Source of the DNA: Microbacterium caowuchunii
GTDB lineage: Bacteria; Actinomycetota; Actinomycetes; Actinomycetales; Microbacteriaceae
Direction of reading: 5' to 3'
Assembly (NCBI RefSeq): GCF_008727755.1
Contig: NZ_CP044231.1
Span: 1,364,001 to 1,428,000, forward strand
DNA: 64,000 nucleotides
Part shown: piece by piece, positions 37,879-47,211 of the stretch
How the letters are laid out: every line of letters begins with the position of its first letter
Numbering within the stretch: the stretch's first letter is position 1
Notes under the pieces: generated by a model
The model's input: only the letters and a program-made list of their open reading frames with translations
Databases searched by the model: none
Told to the model about the DNA's origin: nothing
Position numbers and translations under genes: made by a program

Positions 37879-39243
37879 ATGACACTCCTCGGCGACACCG
37901 CGACCACGGGCGGCCGGAAAGGAGGGGAAGGCGAGGTTCTCGCCATCCGCGGCGGGCGACCGTTGCGCGGAACGGTGCAGGTTCTGGGCGCCAAGAACCT
38001 CGTGACCAAGGCGATGGTGGCGGCCCTCCTGGGTGAGAGCCCGAGCACGCTGCGCGACGTCCCGGAGATCAGCGACGTCGCCGTGGTGCGATCCCTGCTC
38101 GAGGTACACGGTGTGCAGGTGCAGGAGCTGGGTGAGCGCGGTTCCCTCGTGCTCGATCCCCGCGGCGTGGAGAGCGCGCACATGGAGGAGATCGACGCGC
38201 ACGCCGGTGCGTCGCGGATCCCGATCCTCTTCTGCGGACCGCTGCTGCACCGCCTCGGTCAGGCGTTCATCCCCGACCTCGGCGGATGCCGCATCGGCGA
38301 CCGGCCCATCGACTTCCATCTCGACGCGCTGCGCAAGTTCGGCGCGGTCGTCGAGAAGCTCCCGAGCGGCATCCGCCTGTCGGCGCCGCGCGGGCTGCAC
38401 GGTGCGAACATCCACCTCCCGTACCCGAGCGTCGGTGCCACCGAGCAGGTGCTCCTGACCGCTGTGCGGGCCGAGGGCGTCACGGAGCTGCACAACGCGG
38501 CGATCGAGCCGGAGATCATGGATCTCATCGCCGTCCTGCAGAAGATGGGCGCGATCATCTCGTACGAGCCGAACCGCGTCATCGTCATCGAGGGCGTTCC
38601 GCGTCTCGAGGGTTACGACCACCGCGCGATCTTCGACCGGAACGAGGCCGCGAGCTGGGCGAGTGCCGCGATCGCCACCGACGGCGAGATCTTCGTCGAG
38701 GGGGCGCGCCAGCAGGAGATGCTCACGTTCCTGAACGTGCTGCGCAAGGTCGGCGCCGACTTCCAGATCCGTGAGGACGGCATCCTCTTCCGCCGCGGCG
38801 GACAGCTCCGTGGCGTCACGGTCGAGACCGACGTGCACCCCGGGTTCATGACCGACTGGCAGCAGCCCCTGATCGTCGCGCTGACGCAGGCGGAGGGTCG
38901 TTCCATCGTCCACGAGACCGTCTACGAGAACCGGTTCGGCTTCACCCAGGCGCTCGTCCAGATGGGCGCCGACATCACGGTGTACCCGAACGGACTTCAG
39001 GACGGTCCGCGGCGCGTGCCCCGTCGCTCCCTCGAGCAGGCGGCGGTCATCAACGGGCCGACCCCGCTGCACGGCGCCGACATCACCGTTCCGGACCTGC
39101 GCGGCGGATACAGCCACGTCATCGCGGCGCTGGCGGCGGAGGGCGAGTCCACCGTGCGCAACATCGGTATCATCCGACGCGGCTACGCCGACTTCCTCGA
39201 CAAGCTGACCGCGCTCGGCGCGGACTTCGACGTCATCGGCTGA
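37879..39243 (+). CDS. murA: UDP-N-acetylglucosamine 1-carboxyvinyltransferase
   Basis: 454 residues; transfers enolpyruvate from PEP to UDP-GlcNAc, the first committed step of peptidoglycan synthesis. Conserved Lys-Asn is in LGAKNLVTKA (the usual form is SGAKN), the active-site Cys (fosfomycin target) is present in GGCRIGDRPIDFHL, and the C-terminal DLRGGYSHVIAALAAEG segment is normal. The N-terminus carries about 20 extra residues. It ends overlapping the plsC start by one base. Confidence 0.92.
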   Translation: MTLLGDTATTGGRKGGEGEVLAIRGGRPLRGTVQVLGAKNLVTKAMVAALLGESPSTLRDVPEISDVAVVRSLLEVHGVQVQELGERGSLVLDPRGVESAHMEEIDAHAGASRIPILFCGPLLHRLGQAFIPDLGGCRIGDRPIDFHLDALRKFGAVVEKLPSGIRLSAPRGLHGANIHLPYPSVGATEQVLLTAVRAEGVTELHNAAIEPEIMDLIAVLQKMGAIISYEPNRVIVIEGVPRLEGYDHRAIFDRNEAASWASAAIATDGEIFVEGARQQEMLTFLNVLRKVGADFQIREDGILFRRGGQLRGVTVETDVHPGFMTDWQQPLIVALTQAEGRSIVHETVYENRFGFTQALVQMGADITVYPNGLQDGPRRVPRRSLEQAAVINGPTPLHGADITVPDLRGGYSHVIAALAAEGESTVRNIGIIRRGYADFLDKLTALGADFDVIG

Positions 39244-40028
39244 TGGCCGCAGGCAGAACCCGTCGCCGCCGGGCGTCTCCGGAGAGAACGCGGCCCAGCA
39301 TCTTCTGGCCCCTCGCGGGCATCGTCGTCCCGATCATCGGCGTGATCGCGAAGATCGAGATCGAGGGCGAGGAGAACCTGCCCGAGACGGGCCCGTACGT
39401 GCTCGCGCCCAACCACTACAGCGAGATCGATCCCGTGCTCGTGGCGGCAGCGGTCTGGCGGCTCGGCCGCGCGCCGCGCTTCATGGCCAAGGAGAGCCTC
39501 TTCCGCATCCCCGTGCTGGGCGCGGCGCTCCGGGCCACGGGAATGGTGCCGGTCGCTCGCTCCGCCTCGGCGACCGGTGCCCGGCAGACCCTCGAGACGG
39601 CCGAGAAGCTCGTCGAGAAGCAGGCCGGCGTGATCGTGTACCCCGAGGGGACGCTCACCCGGGACCCGGATCTCTGGCCGATGCGAGGCAAGACCGGCGC
39701 CTCCCGGCTCGCCCTCGCCGGCGGCATCCCGTTGATCCCGATGGCGCACTGGGGTGCGCAGCGCATCCTTCCCCGGTACGGGAAGCTCAGTCTCTGGCCG
39801 CTGCGCAAGCGCGTCCGGGTGGTCATCGGGAAGCCGCTGGACCTGGCGGGCTTCACCGACCGGTCCCTGCACCCCGCCGCTCAGCAGGAGGCTACGACCA
39901 TGCTCATGGATGAGATCGCGCATCTCCTGGAGGGACTGCGCGGCGAGAAGGCGCCGCCGACCCGGTGGAACCCGGGCGATCACGGCCAGGCCGAGACCGG
40001 CCGGCTCGAGCGGGAGGGCGAGGCGTGA
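39243..40028 (+). CDS. plsC: 1-acyl-sn-glycerol-3-phosphate acyltransferase
   Basis: 261 residues with the acyltransferase motifs NHYSEIDP (NHX4D box, about 59-66), a GMVPVAR segment and YPEGT (about 137). It acylates lysophosphatidic acid in phospholipid synthesis. A hydrophobic N-terminal stretch (FWPLAGIVVPIIGVIAKI, about 21-38) anchors it to the membrane. The C-terminal 40 residues are charged and disordered. GTGA overlap with gpsA. Confidence 0.88.
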   Translation: MAAGRTRRRRASPERTRPSIFWPLAGIVVPIIGVIAKIEIEGEENLPETGPYVLAPNHYSEIDPVLVAAAVWRLGRAPRFMAKESLFRIPVLGAALRATGMVPVARSASATGARQTLETAEKLVEKQAGVIVYPEGTLTRDPDLWPMRGKTGASRLALAGGIPLIPMAHWGAQRILPRYGKLSLWPLRKRVRVVIGKPLDLAGFTDRSLHPAAQQEATTMLMDEIAHLLEGLRGEKAPPTRWNPGDHGQAETGRLEREGEA

Positions 40029-41161
40029 GCCGCCGCGCAGAGGCGCGTCCGGCCAAGGTCGCCGTCCTCGGCGCCGGCAGCTGGGGGACGACCTTCGGCA
40101 AGATCCTCGCGGACGGCGGTTCGGACGTCGTCATGTGGGCCCGCCGGGCGGAGCTGGCGAGCGAGATCCATACCGGGAAGCGCAACTCCAAGTACCTGCC
40201 GGGCATCAACCTGCCCCGGTCGATGTCGGCCACCGCACAGCTGGAGGAGGCCATCGACGGCGTCGACCAGATCTTCCTGTCGATCCCGAGCCAGAGCCTG
40301 CGCGAGAACCTCAAGGTGCTGCGCCCCATGCTCGTGGGCAGCGAGATCCCTCTCGTTTCGCTGATGAAGGGCGTGGAGAAGCGGTCGGGACTGCGGATGA
40401 GTCAGGTGATCGAGCAGGAACTCGCGTGCGATCCCGCGCGCATCGCCGTCGCCTCCGGGCCGAACCTCGCGCTCGAGATCGCCCAGGAGCAGCCGACGGC
40501 CGCCGTGATCTCTTCGATCGACGCCGATACCGCCGCGGCGGTCGCGCGTCTCGCGCGGAACCGCTACTTCCGGACGTTCGTCAACTCCGACGTGGTCGGT
40601 ACCGAATTCGGCGGCGTTCTGAAGAACCTCATCGCGGTGGCCATCGGAATCGTCGACGGCGTGGGGTATGGCGAGAACACGAAGGCGTCGATCATCACGC
40701 GCGGGCTCGTCGAGATGACCGACTTCGCGGTCGCGCAGGGCGCCCAGCCCGAGACGCTGCAGGGGCTCGCCGGGCTCGGCGACCTCATCGCGACCTGCCA
40801 GTCCCCGCTGAGCCGCAACAACACCGCGGGCCGCCTCCTGGGCCAGGGGTACAGCTTCCAGGACGTCGTGAGCCAGATGCAGCAGACCGCGGAAGGTCTC
40901 GCCTCCGTCGCGCCCGTCCTGCAGTTGGCCCGTGCCAGCGGTGTCGAGATGCCGATCGTCGAGCAGGTCAAGCGCGTGCTCGACGGCACGATGAACCCGC
41001 GCGAGATCGCCCCGCACCTGACAACCGACGACGACACCCCGAAGGGTGAGAGGACACAGTATGGACAAGCCGGTGGTGGCGGTGCTCTTTGGCGGTCGAT
41101 CCAGCGAGCACTCGATCAGCTCCGCAACGGCGGCGGGGGTCCTCGAAGCGATCGACCGTGA
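40025..41161 (+). CDS. gpsA: NAD(P)H-dependent glycerol-3-phosphate dehydrogenase
   Basis: 378 residues from GTG 40025, which overlaps the plsC stop by 4 bases and gives the Rossmann motif VAVLGAGSWGTTFGKIL at about residue 11. It also has the catalytic Lys region GTEFGGVLKNLIAVAIGI and the SRNNTAGRLLGQG segment. It makes sn-glycerol 3-phosphate for lipids. The last 33 codons run into ddl in another frame (101-base overlap), adding a Gly-rich tail (YGQAGGGGALW) not needed for the fold. Confidence 0.92.
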   Translation: MSRRAEARPAKVAVLGAGSWGTTFGKILADGGSDVVMWARRAELASEIHTGKRNSKYLPGINLPRSMSATAQLEEAIDGVDQIFLSIPSQSLRENLKVLRPMLVGSEIPLVSLMKGVEKRSGLRMSQVIEQELACDPARIAVASGPNLALEIAQEQPTAAVISSIDADTAAAVARLARNRYFRTFVNSDVVGTEFGGVLKNLIAVAIGIVDGVGYGENTKASIITRGLVEMTDFAVAQGAQPETLQGLAGLGDLIATCQSPLSRNNTAGRLLGQGYSFQDVVSQMQQTAEGLASVAPVLQLARASGVEMPIVEQVKRVLDGTMNPREIAPHLTTDDDTPKGERTQYGQAGGGGALWRSIQRALDQLRNGGGGPRSDRP

Positions 41162-42149
41162 CCGCTACCGGGTGATCCCGGTCGGTGTCACCCGCACGGG
41201 CGCGTTCGTCCTGGAGGCGGACGATCCCGCGAAGTTCAGGCTGGACCCGCAGCACATGCCCGAGGTCGTCGACAACGGGACGCGGGTGCTCTGGCCGGAG
41301 GCGGCCGGCGACCGCCGCATGCGCGTGCGCACGGCCGAGGGCGCGCTCGAGGACCTCGGCGCCGTGGATGTCGTCCTGCCCATCCTGCACGGCAGCCACG
41401 GCGAGGACGGGACCATCCAGGGGTTCTTCGACACGCTCGAACTGCCCTACGCGGGCGGCGGCGTGCTCGATTCCGCCCTGTGCATGGACAAGCACTTCAT
41501 GAAGGTCGCCCTCCAGGCCGCCGGTGTGCCCGTCTCTCCGGGGATCACCATCCGCCGCGCGGACTGGGACGGCACCGCTGCCTCCGTCCTCGCCGCCATG
41601 GGGGACACCCCGCTGCCCTGGTTCGTCAAGCCGTCCCGCGCCGGGTCGAGCGTCGGCGTCTCCAAGGTGCACACCGCCGACGAGCTGGAGGAGGCGCTGC
41701 GGATCGCCTTCGCCGAGGACGACAAGGTCCTCGTCGAACGGGGGGTCGTGGGGCGCGAGATCGAGGTCGGGGTGCTCGAGGGGCGGTCCGGCGCGGCCGC
41801 CCGGGTATCCCTGCCGGGCGAGATCGTGCTCACCACCCGCGAGTTCTACGACTTCGAAGGCAAGTATCTCGGCGGCGACGGCGTCGAGGTGGTCTGCCCG
41901 GCCCTGCTGACGGATGCGGAGACCGAGGCCGTGCAGCAGATGGCGTTGCGCGCCTTCGCCGCGGTGGACGGGCGCGGGCTCGCACGGGTGGACTTCTTCC
42001 TCACCGAGGACGGACCGGTGGTGAACGAGCTGAACACCATGCCCGGCTTCACCCCGATCTCGATGTTCCCGAAGTGCTGGATCGCGTCCGGGATGACGTA
42101 CCCCGAGCTCATCTCCGAGCTGATCGAGACCGCGCTCGCCCGGGGCTGA
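41061..42149 (+). CDS. ddl: D-alanine--D-alanine ligase
   Basis: 362 residues with N-terminal VVAVLFGGRSSEHSIS, HGSHGEDGTIQGF, an ATP-grasp core (FVKPSRAGSSVGVSK, ARVDFFLTEDGP, NELNTMPGFTPISMFPKCW). It makes the D-Ala-D-Ala dipeptide for peptidoglycan. ATG 41061 is fixed by the conserved N-terminus; GAGAGG is upstream. An in-frame ATG 15 bases earlier is less likely. The first 101 bases overlap the end of gpsA. Confidence 0.95.
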   Translation: MDKPVVAVLFGGRSSEHSISSATAAGVLEAIDRDRYRVIPVGVTRTGAFVLEADDPAKFRLDPQHMPEVVDNGTRVLWPEAAGDRRMRVRTAEGALEDLGAVDVVLPILHGSHGEDGTIQGFFDTLELPYAGGGVLDSALCMDKHFMKVALQAAGVPVSPGITIRRADWDGTAASVLAAMGDTPLPWFVKPSRAGSSVGVSKVHTADELEEALRIAFAEDDKVLVERGVVGREIEVGVLEGRSGAAARVSLPGEIVLTTREFYDFEGKYLGGDGVEVVCPALLTDAETEAVQQMALRAFAAVDGRGLARVDFFLTEDGPVVNELNTMPGFTPISMFPKCWIASGMTYPELISELIETALARG

Positions 42150-42152
42150 CGA

Positions 42153-42173
42153 CCGCATCCGCCGCGCATGCGG
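42153..42173. terminator. Weak hairpin between ddl and the DUF3515 gene
   Basis: CCGCAT (42153-42158) and ATGCGG (42168-42173) form a short stem between two converging genes. The only candidate terminator in the 26-base gap; weak. Confidence 0.3.
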
Positions 42174-42175
42174 GG

Positions 42176-42661
42176 CTAGGGCGTCCCCGGTCGCGCGGTG
42201 CATTCCCCGTCGCGGGGGAGCTTCGCCACCAGCGGGGAGAGACGGTCGAGGACCTCACGGCTGGAGACGACCTGGGTGTCCAGGTAGACCTCGACGGCGG
42301 GGGTCCGCCCGAAGCTCGTGACCCGGTAGTTGGGCGCGTCGGCGTCGTCGATGATCCAGTCGACGCCTCCGGTCGTCTGGCACGGCAGCTCCGAGGGGCC
42401 GGGCGGGGTCACCCCGCACGTCAGGATCACCGCAGCGGGGTCACCCCACGCTCCGGTCGCCTGGGCATCCGTCCACCGGCGCTGCTGGCCGTCCACGGTC
42501 TCGGGCAGGTACGCCGTCACCTCCGCGCAGAGCGGGTCGTTGGCCTCCGGTGCGGGCTCGAGGGACACGGTCGAGGCGCATCCGCTGAGCGCCATCCCGA
42601 GAGCGAGCAGTGCGGCCGTGACGGCGGGCGCGAAGGAACGGGACAGACGCGATCGGGGCAC
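42176..42661 (-). CDS. DUF3515 lipoprotein
   Basis: 161 residues. A signal peptide with lipobox ALSGC (Cys near 28) precedes a small extracytoplasmic domain with three further Cys residues (LCAEV, LTCGV, LPCQT) that can form disulfides. The place between ddl and thiL is typical of DUF3515 proteins in actinobacteria. Function unknown; a link with the cell envelope is inferred from the neighbours. Confidence 0.82.
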   Translation of the reverse strand: MPRSRLSRSFAPAVTAALLALGMALSGCASTVSLEPAPEANDPLCAEVTAYLPETVDGQQRRWTDAQATGAWGDPAAVILTCGVTPPGPSELPCQTTGGVDWIIDDADAPNYRVTSFGRTPAVEVYLDTQVVSSREVLDRLSPLVAKLPRDGECTARPGTP

Positions 42662-42739
42662 CCCTCCAGGCTAACCCGTCGTCCCTGACGGGGCGCCCCG
42701 CGCCGCGGAGCACGGAGGGGGAGCCGGTAGCGTGGAAGC

Positions 42740-43729
42740 ATGACCGCTGCCCCATCGGACCCCACCGTGGGGGAGACGAGCGAGGGCACGATCCTGCGCC
42801 GCATCCTCTCCCGGTTCCCGCCCAGCACCGCTGCGGTCGGCCCCGGGGACGATGCCGCCGTGCTCGACCTCGCCGGGGGGCCGGTGGTCGCCACCGTCGA
42901 CACCCTCGTGCACGGGCCGGACTTCCGCCTGGCCTGGTCGAGCGGTTTCGACCTCGGCTGGAAGTCCGCCGCCGTGAACCTCGCCGACATCGCCGCCATG
43001 GGCGCGCGCCCGGTGGCGCTCCTGGTCGCCCTGGCGATGCCCGAGGACACGCGCCTGTCCTTCGTCGAAGCCGTCGCCGACGGCCTGCGCGCCGCCTGCG
43101 ACCGGCTCGCTCCGGGGTGTGCGGTGGAGGGCGGCGACCTGACCGTCTCGGACACGCTCACGATCGCGGTGACGGCGCTCGGCACGTTGAGCGGGCCGCC
43201 CATCCGCAGGTCGGGGGCGTCCGCCGGGGACGTCGTGGCGCTCGCGGGTGCGGCGGGGGAGGCGGCTCGAGGACTGCGTCTGCTGTTCGATCGGTTCCGT
43301 GATGCCGACGGGACGCCCGTCCCGGTGGTGACGGACGAGCTGTCAACCGACGAACGCCGCGCCGTGGCGGCGCAACTGCGACCGGAACCGCCGATCGCGC
43401 TCGGGCCGGTCGCGGCACGGGCCGGCGCCACCGCGATGATGGACGTGTCCGACGGGCTCCTCCTGGATGCCACCCGCCTCGCCGAGGCGTCCGGCGTCAC
43501 GCTCGACCTCGCGCGCGAGGGGCTCGGCCCGGACGCAGGCACCGCCCTCACCGGCGGCGAGGACCACGCGCTGCTCGCGACCTTCCCGGTCGACGGCGTG
43601 CCGGACGGGTTCCGGGTGATCGGGCGCGTGACGCCCCGGGGCGGCGCCCCGGTGCTGGTCGACGGTGCCCCGTACGGCGGCCGCGGCGGCTGGGACCCGT
43701 ATCAGGACTGGGACTCGGCGCGCGGCTGA
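42740..43729 (+). CDS. thiL: Thiamine-monophosphate kinase
   Basis: 329 residues. It phosphorylates thiamine phosphate to the active diphosphate. Motifs: GPGDDAAVLD near residue 35, ADIAAMGARPVALL, GGDLTVSDTLTIAVTALG, and MDVSDGLLLDA. The 3' end overlaps rsmD (opposite strand) by 28 bases. Length normal. Confidence 0.93.
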   Translation: MTAAPSDPTVGETSEGTILRRILSRFPPSTAAVGPGDDAAVLDLAGGPVVATVDTLVHGPDFRLAWSSGFDLGWKSAAVNLADIAAMGARPVALLVALAMPEDTRLSFVEAVADGLRAACDRLAPGCAVEGGDLTVSDTLTIAVTALGTLSGPPIRRSGASAGDVVALAGAAGEAARGLRLLFDRFRDADGTPVPVVTDELSTDERRAVAAQLRPEPPIALGPVAARAGATAMMDVSDGLLLDATRLAEASGVTLDLAREGLGPDAGTALTGGEDHALLATFPVDGVPDGFRVIGRVTPRGGAPVLVDGAPYGGRGGWDPYQDWDSARG

Positions 43730-44274
43730 GCCCACCACAGGGTCGTGTCGCCGTACGTCCGCGAGCGGTACACCTCGAGGTCCGCGTCCGCCCAGCCGGG
43801 TTCGGCCGCGCGGCGTCCCCGCTCGACGATCACGAGGGCGTCGGGCGAGAGCGAGGGACGGAGCAGCCGCAGATCCTCCGCCAGATCGGCGTCGGCGAGG
43901 TCGTAGGGAGGGTCGAGGAAGACGAGGTCGAAGGGGCCTCGGCGGACGCTCAGGTAGGTGGCTACGGCGCTCCGGTGCGTGCGGGCCGGGGTTCCCGTCG
44001 CGCGGCTCACCCGTTCCGCGTTGCGTGCGGCCACCGATGCCGCGCCGCCGGCCTTGTCGACCAGGTCCACCTGCGCCGCGCCCCGGCTCAATGCCTCGAG
44101 CCCGAGCGCCCCGGAACCCGCGTAGAGGTCGAGCACACGGGCGCCGTCGATCGCGTCGGCGGAGTCGAGGGCGCCGAACAGCGCCTCCCGCACCCGCTCG
44201 CTGGTGGGTCGGGTACCGCTACCGGGCACGTCGAGCCGGATGCCGCCGGCGGTCCCGGCGATGATGCGCGTCAC
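43702..44274 (-). CDS. rsmD: 16S rRNA (guanine(966)-N(2))-methyltransferase
   Basis: 190 residues. N-terminal MTRIIAGTAGGIRLDVPGSG and TRPTSERVREALF are characteristic of RsmD. The SAM-binding motif is VLDLYAGSGALGLEALSRGA and the catalytic motif DPPY (about 123-126). Its end overlaps thiL by 28 bases in convergent orientation. Confidence 0.92.
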   Translation of the reverse strand: MTRIIAGTAGGIRLDVPGSGTRPTSERVREALFGALDSADAIDGARVLDLYAGSGALGLEALSRGAAQVDLVDKAGGAASVAARNAERVSRATGTPARTHRSAVATYLSVRRGPFDLVFLDPPYDLADADLAEDLRLLRPSLSPDALVIVERGRRAAEPGWADADLEVYRSRTYGDTTLWWAQPRAESQS

Positions 44275-44313
44275 CCGTCCAGCCTAGCGAGGAGCGCGTC
44301 GCGCCCGTCCGCC

Positions 44314-44898
44314 TCAGGCGGAGCGATCGCCGGCATCCGGGGACTCGTCCCGCAGGCGCGGCTCGGTGCGCAGCTGCGGGCGTAGCCCCGCTTTGTCGGC
44401 GTAGAAGGCGCGGATGCGGTCCATGTCCGCCGCGACATCGCCGGTCATCTCCAGCGTGGGCCCGAGCCCGGTCGTCATGGTGGTGCGGTCTACGTAGCCG
44501 AGGGTCACGGGCATCCCGGTCTGCCGGGCGATGCGGTAGAAGCCGGACTTCCAGCCCGACCCCGCGCGCGTCCCCTCCGGCGTGACGACCAGGCCGAAGA
44601 CCTCGCCGGCGTGCACGTCGGCGACCACCTCCGCGACGACGCCCGCGGGATCCGAGCGATCCACCGGGATACCCCCGAGTGCCCGCATGATCGGTCCGCG
44701 CCATCCGCGGAAGAGGCCGTCCTTGCCGAGCCACCGGACCGGGATGCCGAGCTGCCAGGCGATGGCCAGCATGAGCACGAAATCCCAGTTGGAGGTGTGC
44801 GGCGCACCGATCAGGATGGTCGGCCGGGTGGGGGCAGGCTCGGTGACGAGCGACCACCTGCTGAAGGTCCAGAACAGACGCGCGAGGAATCGGGACAT
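44314..44898 (-). CDS. 1-acyl-glycerol-3-phosphate acyltransferase-like protein
   Basis: 194 residues. The HX4D box reads HTSNWDF (about 34-40) and the phosphate-binding motif is TPEGTR (about 106-111), with an intervening GGIPVDRSDP. This is a short branch of the PlsC superfamily that acts on unknown acceptors. ATG 44898 gives MSRFLARLFWTFSRW, an amphipathic membrane-associating start; the frame continues far upstream without coding support because recG occupies the other strand. It is divergent from recG. Confidence 0.82.
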   Translation of the reverse strand: MSRFLARLFWTFSRWSLVTEPAPTRPTILIGAPHTSNWDFVLMLAIAWQLGIPVRWLGKDGLFRGWRGPIMRALGGIPVDRSDPAGVVAEVVADVHAGEVFGLVVTPEGTRAGSGWKSGFYRIARQTGMPVTLGYVDRTTMTTGLGPTLEMTGDVAADMDRIRAFYADKAGLRPQLRTEPRLRDESPDAGDRSA

Positions 44899-44985
44899 CC
44901 GCCCACCGTACGCGGTGCACGGCGCTCTCTCCCGCGCACATGCGGGCGGCGAGGTGCTGTCGGTGCCGACGCCTAGACTTCTGAC

Positions 44986-47169
44986 ATGCCGGTCACCCTC
45001 GACAGTCGCCTCGACGGCGTGGTCGGCGGCAAGACCGCATCCGCTCTGCAGCGCGCCTTTCAGATGCGCACCGTGGGCGATCTGCTCTCGCACTACCCGC
45101 GCCGGTACGCGAAGCGCGGCGAGCTCACCCCCATCGACTCGCTCGTCGTCGGCGAACAGGTGACCATCGTCGCCCAGATCAAGAGCGCCAACGAGCGGAA
45201 GATGCAGAGCCGTCGCGGGTCGCTCCTGGAAGTGATCATCACGGACGGTCAGGGCGACCTGCAGCTCACCTTCTTCAACCAGGCGTGGCGGATGAAGGAC
45301 CTCCGGCCGGGACGCCGGGGGATCTTCTCCGGGAAGGTGGGCGAGTACCGGCGCGGCAAGCAGTTCGCGCATCCCGACTACGAGCTCTTCGACGACGACG
45401 ACGCGGTCATGGCCACGGCGCAGGCCTACGCGACGCAGCCGATCCCGATCTATCCGGCCACGTCGACGCTGTCGAGCTGGCAGATCGGTTCGTTCATCGG
45501 CCACGTCCTCGATGTCCTCGGGCCACTGGACGATCCCGTTCCCGCCCCGCTCCGGGAGCGTCAGGGGCTCCTGTCCATCCGGGATGCCCTGCAGCGCATG
45601 CACCGACCCGAGTCGGAGGACGTCATCGCCGAAGCGGTGCATACGCTGCGCTGGCACGAGGCGCTGGTGCTGCAGACGGCTCTCCTGCAGCAGCGGGAGC
45701 ACGTCCGGGCACTCTCGGCCGTCCCACGGCCCGCCGGGTCGCTGCTCGAGCGCTTCGACGCGGCGCTGCCGTTCTCGCGTACCCGCGACCAGGTCGAGGT
45801 CGGGGACGCCATCGCGGCGGATCTCGTCGGTGACCGGCCGATGAACCGGCTGGTGCAGGGCGAGGTCGGCTCGGGGAAGACGCTCGTGGCGCTGCGTGCC
45901 ATGCTGCAGGTCGCCCAGAGCGGCGGGCAGGCCGCGCTCATCGCCCCGACCGAGGTGCTCGCCGGACAGCACCTCCGCTCGATCACCCGGATGCTGGGCA
46001 CGCAGCTCGCGCCGGAGCTCATGCCGACGCTCCTGACCGGGCAGATGGGTGCCGCCGACCGCCGGCGCGCCGCGCTCCGGGTCGCTTCCGGCCAGGCGCT
46101 CATCGTCATCGGCACGCACGCGCTGCTGAGCGAGAAGACCACGTTCGCGGACCTTGCGCTGGTCGTCGTGGACGAGCAGCACCGGTTCGGGGTCGAACAG
46201 CGCGAGTCCCTCCGCGCGAAGGGGACGAGCCCGCACGCCCTGGTCCTGACCGCCACGCCGATCCCGCGCACCGTGGCCATGACCGTCTTCGGCGATCTGG
46301 ACGTGTCCACGATCCGGACGATGCCCGCCGGCCGGGCGGGGATCGAGACGTTCGTGGCCCCGCTGGCGGAACGGCCCGGATGGTTCGCGCGGGTGTGGGA
46401 GCGCGCAGCCGAGGAGGTGCGCAAGGGGCACCAGGTCTTCGTGGTGTGCCCGGCCATCGACGTGGAGGCTGCCGGCGACGCCGCGGTGGAAGAGGGCGAG
46501 GAAGCGCCGGAGGAGACGGCCGAGGAAGCCGCGGACGACAGCGGTTCGAGCCGCACCCGGTGGGGGGTCGTGCAGGTCGCCGCGCTGCTGGAGCAGCATC
46601 CGCTGTTCGGCGACATCACCGTGGCGGTGCTGCACGGCCGGATGCCGGCCGAGGAGAAGGACACGATCATGCGCGCCTTCGCTGCCGGCGACATCGACGT
46701 GCTGGTGGCCACCACCGTGATCGAGGTCGGCGTGGACGTGCCCAACGCGTCCACGATGATCATCCTGGACGCGGACCGCTTCGGGGTGTCGCAGCTGCAC
46801 CAGCTGCGCGGACGCGTCGGACGCGGTGAGGTGGCGGGGCTGTGCCTGCTGGTGACCGAGGCCCCGATGCGCACGCCCGCCCGATCGCGCGTGGAGGCGG
46901 TCGCCGCGACCCTGGACGGTTTCCAGCTCGCCGAGATCGATCTCGAGCTGCGTGGCGAGGGCAACGTGCTGGGCGATGCCCAGTCGGGTGCACGTTCCTC
47001 GCTCCGGTTGCTCCGGGTGGTGACCGACGCCGATCTCATCGCTCTGGCGCGGCAGGAGGGGGAGGCGATCCTCGCCGACGATCCGGGGCTGGAGCGGCAC
47101 CCCGGCCTGGCCGGGGCGATCGAGCGGCGGCTGGACACGGGGGAGCGCGCGGCGCTCGCAAAGAACTGA
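44986..47169 (+). CDS. recG: ATP-dependent DNA helicase RecG
   Basis: 727 residues. An N-terminal OB-fold wedge domain (about 1-190) precedes the helicase core: GEVGSGKTLVAL (Walker A), VVVDEQHRFGVEQRE (DEQH box), LTATPIPRTVAMT, and the C-terminal RGRVGRGE motif VI. It reverses stalled forks and processes branched DNA. An acidic insert (about 495-520) interrupts the second RecA domain, as common in actinobacteria. Confidence 0.95.
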   Translation: MPVTLDSRLDGVVGGKTASALQRAFQMRTVGDLLSHYPRRYAKRGELTPIDSLVVGEQVTIVAQIKSANERKMQSRRGSLLEVIITDGQGDLQLTFFNQAWRMKDLRPGRRGIFSGKVGEYRRGKQFAHPDYELFDDDDAVMATAQAYATQPIPIYPATSTLSSWQIGSFIGHVLDVLGPLDDPVPAPLRERQGLLSIRDALQRMHRPESEDVIAEAVHTLRWHEALVLQTALLQQREHVRALSAVPRPAGSLLERFDAALPFSRTRDQVEVGDAIAADLVGDRPMNRLVQGEVGSGKTLVALRAMLQVAQSGGQAALIAPTEVLAGQHLRSITRMLGTQLAPELMPTLLTGQMGAADRRRAALRVASGQALIVIGTHALLSEKTTFADLALVVVDEQHRFGVEQRESLRAKGTSPHALVLTATPIPRTVAMTVFGDLDVSTIRTMPAGRAGIETFVAPLAERPGWFARVWERAAEEVRKGHQVFVVCPAIDVEAAGDAAVEEGEEAPEETAEEAADDSGSSRTRWGVVQVAALLEQHPLFGDITVAVLHGRMPAEEKDTIMRAFAAGDIDVLVATTVIEVGVDVPNASTMIILDADRFGVSQLHQLRGRVGRGEVAGLCLLVTEAPMRTPARSRVEAVAATLDGFQLAEIDLELRGEGNVLGDAQSGARSSLRLLRVVTDADLIALARQEGEAILADDPGLERHPGLAGAIERRLDTGERAALAKN

Positions 47170-47176
47170 CGCACAG

Positions 47177-47199
47177 CCGGGCGCACCCTGCGCGCCCGG
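47177..47199 (+). repeat. Hairpin between recG and coaD
   Basis: CCGGGCGC (47177-47184) pairs with GCGCCCGG (47192-47199), loop 7, in the 42-base gap. A modest terminator or mRNA-processing structure. Confidence 0.4.
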
Positions 47200-47211
47200 T
47201 AGGGTAAGAGC

